Assembly (NCBI GenBank): GCA_963669155.1
Contig: CAVLGW020000005.1
Location: 1 to 64,000 of the forward strand
Length of the DNA: 64,000 bases
From: Arbacia lixula
Taxonomy: Eukaryota > Echinodermata > Echinoidea > Arbacioida > Arbaciidae
Reading direction: 5' to 3'
Below, piece after piece: positions 12,059 to 22,256 of this stretch. Both the position numbers and the translations under genes were made by a program. The notes under the pieces are model-generated. The model made no database searches, had not been told where the DNA came from, and was given only the letters and a program-made list of their open reading frames with translations. Positions within the stretch are counted from its first letter, which is position 1. Each line of letters starts with the position of its first letter.

Positions 12059-12331
12059 CAGCTGATTTTCTGTGTGCTAGACTTATCATTCAGACCAAAC
12101 TTCTGCTCTATATCTCCGTAGGCCTACCTTACTACGATCTAATTCGGCCAAATTATATTTCTGAGCGCACTCAAAAGAGATTTGTATCTGCGATATCTCC
12201 GAAATTTGCGAATGTAATGTTTTATTTAGTTTTCTCAGAAATGTAATTTGGCCAAATTAGATCGTGGTAAGGTATGAAGATATAAAGCATAATTCTGGTT
12301 TAAATGTTAAGTCTAGCGCTCAGAAAATCAG
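12059..12331. repeat. Short foldback element
   Basis: The arm AGCTGATTTTCTG to TTCTGAG (12059-12163) is inverted at 12234-12331, which starts CTCAGAAATG and ends CAGAAAATCAGC. GATCTAATT(C/T)GGCCAAATTA sits in both arms. The spacer is about 70 bp. No ORF is present. This is MITE-like with no clear target duplication. Confidence 0.7.
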
Positions 12332-12725
12332 CGGGAGAATAAGCCATTGTCGTAATTGTCACAACATTGTGGGGTTCTTCATTCCAGTAGACGAAGAATA
12401 AAAATCGAAACTTTTATTACCATGATTACGATGCATGAAATAATCAGATTAGAATGAAACGCAATAACATACACATATCAATTAAATTGAACAGTGAAAT
12501 GTTGCCTCCAATACAATAATCTTTAAATAGGAATGAGGATGGATAAAGAATCAATCTTTTTCCTATTGACTCTGGGTGCTAGTCATATATATGTTAAAAG
12601 TATTGAATTAAATTATGGGTTTATATCAAATTATCTTTGGTTCATGATATAAAAACCTGGATATGGTTGATAATGTTCAAATTAATGTGCAGCGTCAATA
12701 CAACCTGGTTGCCTTGACGACGCCA

Positions 12726-12905
12726 TTACGTTGATTTTTGAAGCGCGAGTTCATCAAAAGACCCGCTATCGAGGTTACACGGTAGGACGTCGATGCCCGA
12801 GCTGAGGTGGTTGCAGTTGCGATCCTCAATGCTCGGCGACGTCGATGAGGGAGACCAGGAAACCGAACAGTCACCGCTCGGTCTGGGTGCAAGGGCACGT
12901 GATGG
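12726..12905 (-). CDS. Exon-like ORF of unknown origin
   Basis: Sixty codons with no stop run from a cttgattacggctgaa-adjacent AG acceptor (AACCCTTGATT side, exon start 12905) to a TAA at 12728-12726. The block is far richer in GC than its surroundings. The predicted peptide is Ser-rich: GDCSVSWSPSSTSPS, then DRNCNHLSSGIDVLPC and SGSFDELALQKST. It lacks a Met, so it could only be a terminal exon. I do not recognise it. It could equally be a decayed repeat. Confidence 0.25.
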   Translation of the reverse strand, partial: PSRALAPRPSGDCSVSWSPSSTSPSIEDRNCNHLSSGIDVLPCNLDSGSFDELALQKST

Positions 12906-13669
12906 CTGAACCCTTGATTACGGCTGAAATATAGTTACAGCGCATCATAAATATGTATCCAACCCAAGCATAAATTGTACGCTTTAACTTTATATCTTGT
13001 AAAGCACACGACATCTTAAAAGGACAATAATCGCACCATTTTCTTTACCAAATAGACTTCGTAAAAAGAAAACCAGATATCTCCTCGATATCACCAATTA
13101 GCACAAGAACCATTTACCAGCACAATAATGTCCAGTGCTAAATTGATTCATACCTCTGCTATGTACAATACTTCCATTTAACCAGCAACCATTACTTATG
13201 ACCGCTTGTTAACAAAATGCATAAGTTGCGTAAAACATTGGTTATCAAAACATATCATAGCCACGATAACGTAGTTCTCATTTTCATCCCAATATGAATA
13301 TATATATGCCGTAAATACACGGTGCTACCAATCAATGAGAATTGTCCAACAATACAGGCTTCCCCAAAATTCAACATGGCTGACATAAAATGGCCGACTT
13401 TTGTTACTTACCAAAAGAGGGCGTTTATGACATTTGACTGCTAGTTAATCACATTTCAGTTTTTGCTGAAAAATACATACGTTCAGTTTCTGAACTAGAA
13501 GAAATCATTCAATTTAAAATGGTAATTTTCGTGTCAGAAAATGTTTGCAATTGAAATGTTCACGTTAGTTGAAAGAACTTATTTTTAGAAAGCCAAACTT
13601 TAATCTGAAAGACTTGCCTATACAGGAATTAAACAGTTTCAGAAAGCCCCCGCAAACTGGCATGTTTCA

Positions 13670-13910
13670 GACTTACAGTTATTTTGAAGAATTCAAGACC
13701 CTGTTGCCTGCCTTCCGGAGGAATTTGTGTCCACACGACGGCCATCTGCACTTCCCGCTCATGACAGCAGAAACAGTGGCAGCTGGAGTTGGGGCGGATA
13801 CACTCATGCAGCAAGTCCCCAGACTTTCCCGACTCTCTCCCGCACTCAGGACCCCTCCCCGTGGGTGACAAAACAGGCCTTTCGTCAATCACGACAAAAT
13901 AGCTTCTCAC
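13670..13910 (-). CDS. GC-rich exon-like block with a good splice donor
   Basis: On the minus strand an open frame reads RSYFVVIDERPVLSPTG, then CIRPNSSCHCFCCHERE, and runs to FFKIT followed directly by GTAAGT, a consensus donor at about 13673. The base composition contrasts with the AT-rich flanks. No acceptor or partner exon is convincing, and no family is recognised. It may be a fragment of a lost gene. Confidence 0.22.
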
Positions 13911-14286
13911 ACCACTCCCTCAAACTCATGTACTCTCGGACCCTTGCTCCGTCATACCAAAACAAAATCCACCACTCATGTTCTCCCATATGTGCTCACG
14001 TCACTTATTATTACATAATACCCTTAGTGCAAAATCAGGCAAACGGAAAAAGCGCGGGTAACAAAGAAGGCACGGCTCCTAGCTGCGAAAAGGATAGACA
14101 AAAGAATTAAAAATGCGATGCATCCAGTGCGTCACAGAGCCTAAGTTACCTGTATTATTAAACATATGATGTAAGGGCTTTTAGAAGATGAGTCAAAGTA
14201 ACGCGGACATGTGGTGTTTAAAGCTATTACAAAAGAAACACATTACTGAGCAACGTGGCTTCCATTGCCAGTCAGTTAACCTTTGT

Positions 14287-14507
14287 CATTTAGCTTACAT
14301 TTTATTTTGACAGTAATGTATTCCCCCTAACTGACGCGTTTATTACTTCCACCTGTATGTCGTGATTCAATTTCAATGGATGGAACGCACTTTGAATATA
14401 TTAGTTGTTGCTACTCGGACAAACCTCGGGCAAGCTTTTGAGTTATCATTGGTAACGTATTATTTGAACGAAGTGAATAAAATCTGCATACATAATGAAA
14501 ATGTCTA
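14287..14507. repeat. Solo copy of the 200-bp repeat forming the arms of 15612-16998
   Basis: TTAGTTGTTGCTACTCGGAC and AAACCT(C/A)GG(G/A)CAAGCTT recur at about 15735-15775. Related sequence is inverted at 16820-16940 and at about 56285-56400. It is non-coding. Confidence 0.6.
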
Positions 14508-14944
14508 TTCTTCCAATTTGTCGATTTGTCGTTGGATTGTCGTTACAAAGAAAAGATAATTCAATATTTTGAGGCTAAAAATATGTTTTTAACGAATGAT
14601 GAAAATATTTTTTAATTTTTTGTTGTAATATTCTAGAAATCTTTAGTTTATATTTATATGTTTATTAATATTACGGCACAAGAGAGCACAAAATGGAGCC
14701 AATGGGCGTAGAGGTTATATTTGTTCGTATGTGACGTCCCAGTTTTTAAGGGCAGCGCGTAACATGGCGGCGCCCTTAAGTTTTCTCGGCGTACGGTTTG
14801 GCGACTGAAACTGGACAGTAAGACGGGCTTCGTCTGGTTCTGTTTCAACTAAAATCTGCCATTTTAGAGCCATGTTTAAGTATCATGAATGATTTTTTAA
14901 ATAGAATTGACATGTTTCATGGGTAAACTTGCCCTTTAATCTCA

Positions 14945-14975
14945 ATGGTTATTCGAAAGCAAGTTCCCCCCCCCC

Positions 14976-15006
<31 letters not shown>

Positions 15007-15011
15007 GTCGG

Positions 15012-15042
<31 letters not shown>

Positions 15043-15231
15043 TTTTTTTTGGGGGGGGGGGGGCCGAATAATTACCTCAACGAATGTACTGCTGCCGGTT
15101 CTCATTCGTGTCAATGAAAAAGTAACAGTAATCCCATTAGTTAGCCTGTCATCGACGAGCACATCCGGACGGGATTATTAATCGGGTCATATAGACAGAG
15201 GAGAGAGAGGGAGAGAGACAGAGAGAGAGAG

Positions 15232-15270
<39 letters not shown>
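14945..15270. repeat. Poly-C/A/T/G composite tract, dispersed repeat and GT microsatellite
   Basis: A run of C, then A, later T, then G (14967-15063) is followed by CGAATGTACTGCT and CCGGTT(C/T)TCATTC(G/A)TGTCAATG, which repeats 10549-10595. Then comes a (GA)n(GT)n microsatellite at 15200-15263. The ORFs here are low-complexity artefacts. Sequence at 14700-14930 is an inverted relative of 11640-11830 (shared AGACGGGCTTCGTCTGG). Confidence 0.65.
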
Positions 15271-15611
15271 ATGAGGGAGTTACCTGGGGAACGGGTGTAT
15301 AGGGAGAGTGAGAGATATAGTAAAAAAAAAAACACGTGATATGAATGTTGTCACAGTAAATTGTGTTAGATCACGTTCAATCACGGTTGCATTATATGAC
15401 TTGTGTACAAGTGAAAGTGTCTATCTCTCCAAACACGCCTTCTATCTCCCTAACCTCATGATTAATTCAGGAAGAGCTTTTGAAATCAGTTATTGATGCA
15501 CACAAAAAATCCTTCAACATGTTTTCTCTTTGTCTGAATTCATTTTTTTGTCTGAACAACGGCCCTATCAGCACTTTCTCTCATCCTCTTTCTGTTCTTC
15601 CAGATATGCAG

Positions 15612-16998
15612 AATAGACGTTTTCGAAATGTATTCACGACTAACAGGCTAACTGGGTAGCAACGCGTTATTACATTGACTTGTACTTGTCCATTCATATT
15701 CAATGGATGGAGTGCACTTTTGAATCTTATTAGTTGTTGCTACTCGGACAAACCTAGGACAAGCTTCGGGTTTGAACGACGTGAATAAAAATTGCATACA
15801 TAACAAAAATGGGATAATTACATAACTCTCCCTTCCCCTCTTCCTGATTCCTCACATACCCACGACTATTTCACCTCTCTTTTTTCTTCTGGGCCATCGT
15901 CCTTTTAACTCTCGTTTGTTCATTGTATTTCCCCCTCTCTCTTTCGACATACATCTTCAAACGCACGCACACACACTCACTCATATATGTCGGTGGTCCC
16001 CCCCCCCCCCTTCCCCTCCTGTCACACGCACAGACATAAACACACACACAAATCCCTTTTGGGCGCTCTCTCTCTCTCTCTTTCTCTTTGTCTCTTCTGG
16101 CTTTATTTCTTTCTTTGCAGTCTCCCACTTTATATTCTACCCAATCCCACTCATGTCTCTTCTTTCTCACATTCAATCCTAAACTCTTCCAGGTTGCCCC
16201 CCCCCCCCCCCCCCCGCACTCACACATACGCCGAGCTATACACATATATCCCAATCACTGCGGTGTATAGTGATACGCACTTGTGATATAAAATATTGTC
16301 AGTAATGTAAAACATAGGTATCATGTTACAACATGAAATAAGGTAAATTCTCATAAGTTTTTCTAAGCATGCTTACCATGTGCCCATAGTGAATGGCCGT
16401 ACCCTTGGAGTACAAATCGTACACAATCAGGACCAAGACGGGAAGAAAGTGTTTCCGACGGAGTCAAACACGATTGGATTTATTGCGCCTCAAATCAAAC
16501 TGAAACTAATCCGCTCAAAAAACACCTCCCTCTTCAAAAATCGCAGCCGATTCAGACGTGTTCCATTAAAAACTGACAACAGGGAACAGTTAATAGTAGT
16601 ACGTCATGAATTGGGAACTATAAAAAAAGAAAGATGATGGATGCTGCAGCAAAAAGGTGAATAGTAGACGCAACGCACTGAAATATCCGCTGTAGCACGT
16701 AGCGCTCAATGCTGTATGATGTACGGGGATTTCAAACACGCCCAGTCTGTGGAATGTGAAATTCTCTTAGCATTGTATAGAAAGCGAATAGACCATTTTT
16801 GTTATGTACTCACGTTTTTTTTTATTCACGTCGTTCAAACAATTCGTTACTAATGGCAACTGAGGTTTGTCCGTGTAGCAACAATTAATAAGTGCATTCC
16901 ATCCATTGAATATGAATGACTAGATAGAGGTGAATGCAATAACAGGTTGTTACCCAGTAAGGGGGAAAGTCGTGAATACGTTTAACGAAACGGTCTAT
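15612..16998. mobile_element. Non-autonomous element with about 200-bp terminal inverted repeats
   Basis: The left end GAATAGACGTTTTCGAAATG is mirrored by CGTTTAACGAAACGGTCTATTG at the right. Inside both arms lie CATATTCAATGGATGGA and GTTTGAACGACGTGAATAAA. Arms are about 15612-15815 and 16790-16998. The interior is pyrimidine-rich with two poly-C runs and has no recognisable ORF. Confidence 0.65.
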
Positions 16999-16999
16999 T

Positions 17000-18600
17000 G
17001 TTATTTCATTTAAGGGGGAAGGTTGATTTGCATATGATTACGCAACATGCTATTGTTGCTATGCTAGGTGGAAGGGCGCTTTAGAATTAGCCTCCAGTCG
17101 CGGTCATCACACCATACAGGCCAGTAACATATTTTGTTCTTTCCCACAAGCTATAATTAAGGATATATATAAACCATATTATTAGCGGGTAAAACAGTTC
17201 ATTTCTGTACAAATGACGGATAGGGTTAGGTAAAAATATAGGTTGACCTTGGAGTTAATTTCTTCCTTTGCGCGATCGCCTTAACGGGGTCAGACAGGAA
17301 TTTCTGAGCATTTTCCTTACTAGGTTCACAAGATCCATTATTTTGCGCGCTTATGGAAGCAAAATCGTATAGTTATCCTCTTGAGTGATAACTCAATTTC
17401 TAAAATTCAATATTGCTCTGGTTATGTTTCACATTTATATAATTCTAAAGGAAATTCACACGTGATCAGTCAGTGTAATCGATACTACCAAGATCTCAAA
17501 TATTGATGTTTCATGAATATGCAAGCATTCCACATGTTATACATGAGAGTAATGTTCTTCAGAATGTGTAATTTGACGATTACTAATATAGTCTTAATAA
17601 TTCATATCAGCATGCAAGCTAGCGTGCATCAAAGTTCATAACAGGTTATGTTAGACGCCAGTTGTTGCTTTATATGTCTTCAATGTGTCGATCATTATTT
17701 TTGTTGAGAATGATTTGTTGTTGAGGTGTCGGTGACCGTACTCTCCCTAGTGTAAAATATTTATTAAACAAATTGATTGCACGTACAACAAACAATTTTG
17801 TTTGATTTTGTTTGTGTGAAGAAATGAGAGTGAAATGACATGACAGACGAGGGTGCAGGCGGACGCATCGTTTTGTTTATAAACGAAACGGTAGCGTTCC
17901 AGCCGGTGCGGTAAAATTGGCTGAGGAGAAATCGTTGCCGGTCAACATGGTCAACGGATCATAAGCGTACTTCAGAGAACTTCATTTCCCTTCGTGGTGT
18001 GTGTTGTTATTAATGTATACGACAGGTGGATACATTCATTGTGTGGGTAATGTACCGTATCCTAGTTAGAACCAATTATGTTTAAGCACATGGAATGCCA
18101 ACAGCCGTTTAATTAATGCAGATTCATTGTACGCTCCTTCTTATCACAAACTAATGCTTTACAAAGATTTACTCTTTGATCTCCCATGTTCAAAGCCGCC
18201 GATTCTCTGGATGTTTTTTGCCTGGATTTGCCGTATAAAAAAAATCGGATGTCCAGAAGAATTTGGGGAAATATCCCATATTCTTGCGCAGTTGTGACAT
18301 GTAATACCTACGATGCATCTATGAAGATTCAATCTAGGAATATTGTTCTAATATGTCAAAAAGCTCTTGGCGAGATATCAAGTTGCAGGACAAAAGTTTC
18401 AATTTCACAATATTCCGCATCATGTTACATTAAAAGATTGCATGAAACGTTAGTTCCAGATATTTTCCTTTCAGACAGATAACATGAAACACGTGCCCAG
18501 ATGCCCAAAGCTACTATTTTTATCTCAAAAAGGATCACAAGATAACAAGCTCTTAGTGACAGCATTAAAAGTTAAATAAAATCAGTGGCGTACACAGGCT
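17000..18600. other. No gene seen
   Basis: AT-rich sequence with no coding pattern on either strand that I can support. The 98-codon plus-strand ORF at 18186 has no recognisable domain or splice context. A short inverted motif around AAACGAAACGG (17881) is probably chance. Confidence 0.5.
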
Positions 18601-18735
18601 CGTACATTTCTGGGGATGACTGGGCTGCCAACGCTAGAGAGGGCGCGAAAGCGCCCAGCGAGGGCGCGAAGCGACCGAGCCGGGGGACGGTGTGGGAGGG
18701 GGTGTCCCCCCTCCCGCGGTAGGGAGCTTTGGCTT
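18600..18735. repeat. GC-rich short repeat
   Basis: GAGGGCGCGAAAGCGCCCAG followed by AGGGCGCGAAGCGACCGAG and a GGAGGGGGTGTCCCCCCTCC hairpin stands out from its AT-rich surroundings. The pattern resembles short interspersed repeats seen in many invertebrate genomes (memory, not searched). Confidence 0.4.
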
Positions 18736-18744
18736 TTGAAAGAT

Positions 18745-19830
18745 ATTGCGGCCAATAATAAAGATGTCGCTATTTTCATATTTTTCGAATTTTACACGAG
18801 TGCCATCTGTCGGCTTTATGAACTAAAGAAGCTCACCAACCATCTAGTCTATCAACCATCTAGTTATCGTATAAACTATTGAAATTGGTCATCCACTAAT
18901 CGATTACGTGTGTTCTTTTAGCATGTGCGTGTGTGTGTGTGTGCGCGCGCGCGAGAAAAAGAAAGAGAGAGTGAGTGAGAAGATCAATTCGAAACAGGTT
19001 CGACGCCAAAACTGAATCGTCTAGACACGCCATACAAGTCAAGCTCATTTTGCCTCGAAAAAAATGTTTACATCTGCCAATTAGTATCTACATAGACATG
19101 ATTATATTGATCATTCCATGTAAAGAAAATCCTGTATGTGAAATAGCACATGGCCGATTCAATGGCAAAGGAGTTCAGATCTTAATACATTTTGATGAAT
19201 CAGAGCTTTCCACACTTTAAAGTAATTCACTAAAATAACACTGATACCGCGGAACCATGTCTAACATGTCTTAAAAGGATCCCAGTCACTTTCCAGATCT
19301 CTTGATATGTACTTCTCGTTAATTGGAATGAATCAGTCAAGAAAAACGGTGTTCTATAGGAAACTGTGTCCTTTAATAGAAAACATGCATCCAAGTAGCG
19401 TTTACTTTATATTTAGTGCAGCATAGTAATATCCAATGATAATGTTAGACTTAAAAACACATTTGTTCCATACAATACTAATCCGATGAACAGCGAATTG
19501 GCCTTTTAAAATACATTTGTGCGTTGTGGCTGCATTTGGGAACACATTCACATTCAGAAGCTCACAAGTGCCTTCGGAAGACAAAACAGGTCAGGGAAGG
19601 ACAAAGAGAGTAGACTTCATTTGGATGAGAAGATAAAAAACCCGATACATGTGTATTCAATCTTATTAGATCAACTAGATATCAATTCTACTTGGCCACA
19701 TTCAGGCATTCATCGACATTACGTAGAACGCCATTTTATCGTACGCGCAAGGGATTATTCAAGAAGATATTATTCAATCATATCCAGAATATATTAATTG
19801 GTGCCACAAATGTCGTCACAAACATTTCTT
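18745..19830. repeat. Interspersed repeat of about 1.1 kb, copy 1
   Basis: This copy matches 63200-64000 in order. Shared phrases include AGATGTCGC, GAGCGCCATCTG-like, ACATCTAGTC, TTTTAGCATGTGCG followed by a GT/GA microsatellite, CGCCTAGACACGCCA-like, CATCCAAGTAGCGTTTA, and TATATTAATTGGTGCCACAA. About 300 bp at 19060-19360 are absent from the other copy. It has no coding capacity that I recognise. Confidence 0.75.
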
Positions 19831-20084
19831 CATACTCCATGAAGAGATTTACTAGGTTCAATAATGTAATGAACACGTCTATTTGTCCTTCTTCGCACTG
19901 GTAGAATGACCTACATGAAGAGTAAATTTGAATGACTTATCCGATGTTCACAACACGCTCATTAAATGATGATATTTCTACCCTATCCACTGGGTTCGCC
20001 CGCCTTGGTTAGGGTATGATTGGAGTATGTTGGGAAAAAAAACTTTACATATAGGCATACACTCGATATGGTTTTTCACATATC

Positions 20085-20762
20085 CACACCATTGAGACAA
20101 TATTGCAGATTGACTTTCAAAGCTTATACATGTATTTGACGGAGGAGTTGTACATTCCGCATATAAGCTTGATTATAATGCTATCATGGTTCCAATGTGA
20201 AAAGCAACTATGCAGGTAATTTCAATTTTATTGAGACAATATTACATTAAAATTATTACAATCGGTATAACTGACAGAAGTGTCGCCTTTTACGCAAAAG
20301 TCATGCAGTCTGAAATAAAAAGCGGTTATCTTGTTTTCAATCGGAAAAGCAACCATTTTGGTTATTACACATTACAATCTGTTTATTTGAAAGAAGATTT
20401 GCACATTTTGTATGCAGTCTGGATTAAAATGCTGAAATCTTGATTTCAATCAGAAAATCAACTATACAGGTGACATGGTTCTCTGCGTATTCATGGTGTT
20501 CATGTAAAGGACACAAAATGCAAAATTACAAAATGCAATCCCTATATTGAAAAATTGCACATTACGTATGCAGGCTGGAGTATAATACTGTAATCTTGAT
20601 TTCAATCGGAAAAGCAACTATGCAGGTGACATAGTTCTCTGCATATTCATATAATTGAGACAATATTACGTATCACAATATGTATATTTGACGTAAGAGT
20701 TGCAGATTATAGTCTGGAGTAAAATACTGTAATCTTGATTGCAATCGAAAAAGCAAATGGAT
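20085..20762. repeat. Diverged tandem repeat, units of about 150-170 bp
   Basis: Recurring phrases are ATTGAGACAATATT, TTGATTTCAATC(A/G)GAAAA, AAGCAACTATGCAGGT and GCAGTCTGGA(T/G)TA. About four units can be traced. It lies downstream of the phosphatase gene stop codon and could be in its 3' flank. Confidence 0.65.
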
Positions 20763-22184
20763 ACAATAGAAAAATCACATCATTTAAAGTAGGTTTATTG
20801 TTAACTGCATGATAAGTGATTCTCGCCTTTGATTACAGTCTACAGCTAAAGTCGGATGTCCGCAACTTTTTAATCTACAGTAGAGTAACAATGATAATAT
20901 AGCCGATGAAAACAGTCTCTTGCAAGAGTTCAAGTCAATAAGATCTGAGTAAGATACAAATGGAAGTGAATGCAAATATGCTACACAGTAATTGAAAGGC
21001 TCTCACAGACGATACAGAAGTGCAGACGATATATTCAGCCAAAAATATAAAATTGATGGATCAATACATACATCTTACAGAGCTCTTTATCTGGTGTGTA
21101 CATTTCAACATTTCAGTCAAAATGACTTGATGATTCTGGAGAGTTAATCATTAATTTTTAGTTATTTCGTCTTCTTTTACCAGTGTAGCCCCGTCACTGA
21201 GCAAAGCACTGTTCTTCCCAGGGTTCCTGGGTACATCGAACAACAAACATGACAGATATTCATGATCAAGTTGATACCTAGATATAAAATTTACATAATG
21301 TGATGATCATATTATTGTCAACTAATGGATAGAGGAGACCAGCTCGTAATTAAGTGTTTGTATTAAAAGAATAAACCAGATTTTCTTGATTTATTGACTT
21401 TTAATATACAGTGATCTGTAATGGAAATTATAATCCTGGGTTCAATGTCTAGCGTGGGAAAAACGTAAGCCTACAATACATTCCAGTTTTAGACAATTTC
21501 TAAACATGCACAATATATTTTACAAGTCGATATCATCAAGAAAAATGTAACTGTCGCAGAAATTTGAACAAGTACTATTTGTTCACGTGTATGCAACATC
21601 TAGTCTGGTTTTTTCTTCGAGTACGTTAAGTTCCACATTAATATCACTAATACTTCCATACATAATTAAACACTTTATTACATGAAATCGAATTATAACT
21701 GCTACCAAAATGATATTTCAAGGAAAATACTACTAGTGTAGTTATCACATATGAAAAAATAACACGATCTTGTACTCTTCATAATGAATTGGATGCGCTT
21801 TGTGGTAGCATTAACTTCGGGAATATCTCAATTGTGTATTTTAGTAGTATTGGTATAATTATTATTCAATTCTTTGATATTTTGATGCGCAACATTTGCA
21901 CTATTGCTTGAACCTCAAAGTTATTGAACATCGGTAATATCATGTTAATATACAATCGTGAGAAGGAAATATGCTGACCTATTCACTTCAAAATTAAGTT
22001 GTGTCTGTAGTCAATAGTCATTTACACTTTACTAGGTGGCTCTTGAATGAAAAATTATGTGAGTAATGTAAACAGATGGTAAGTCAGCTTATCCAATCGA
22101 CTTTGATTGTTGACAGTTCAGATAAAAATCAGAGCAAACTGTAAATTATTCATAGTTACAAAGCAATACATTGTTTGTCTTCCC
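20763..22184 (-). other. Probable 3' UTR and 3' flank of the phosphatase gene
   Basis: No ORF of note. The stop codon is at 22185. Candidate poly(A) signals on the minus strand are at 21674-21679 and 21390-21395. Where the transcript ends cannot be read from the sequence. Confidence 0.45.
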
Positions 22185-22256
22185 CTAGTAATTCTCGTAG
22201 ATGTCATAAGAATCCAGGTAGAGCCTCAGAACGGAGTGGATTAACTCGTATTGAGC
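22185..22256 (-). CDS. Terminal coding exon of the receptor PTP (exon 33)
   Basis: Twenty-four codons after a strong acceptor (tctttttcttgcag): [18 protein letters not shown], then IYENY and a TAG stop at 22187-22185. The QYxLIHSVLxLYLDSYD pattern is the usual last helix of a PTP domain, so this is the true C-terminus. The 3' UTR should run toward lower coordinates. AATAAA-type signals on this strand are visible at 21679-21674 and 21395-21390, but which is used cannot be told. Confidence 0.88.
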   Translation of the reverse strand, partial: AQYELIHSVLRLYLDSYDIYENY

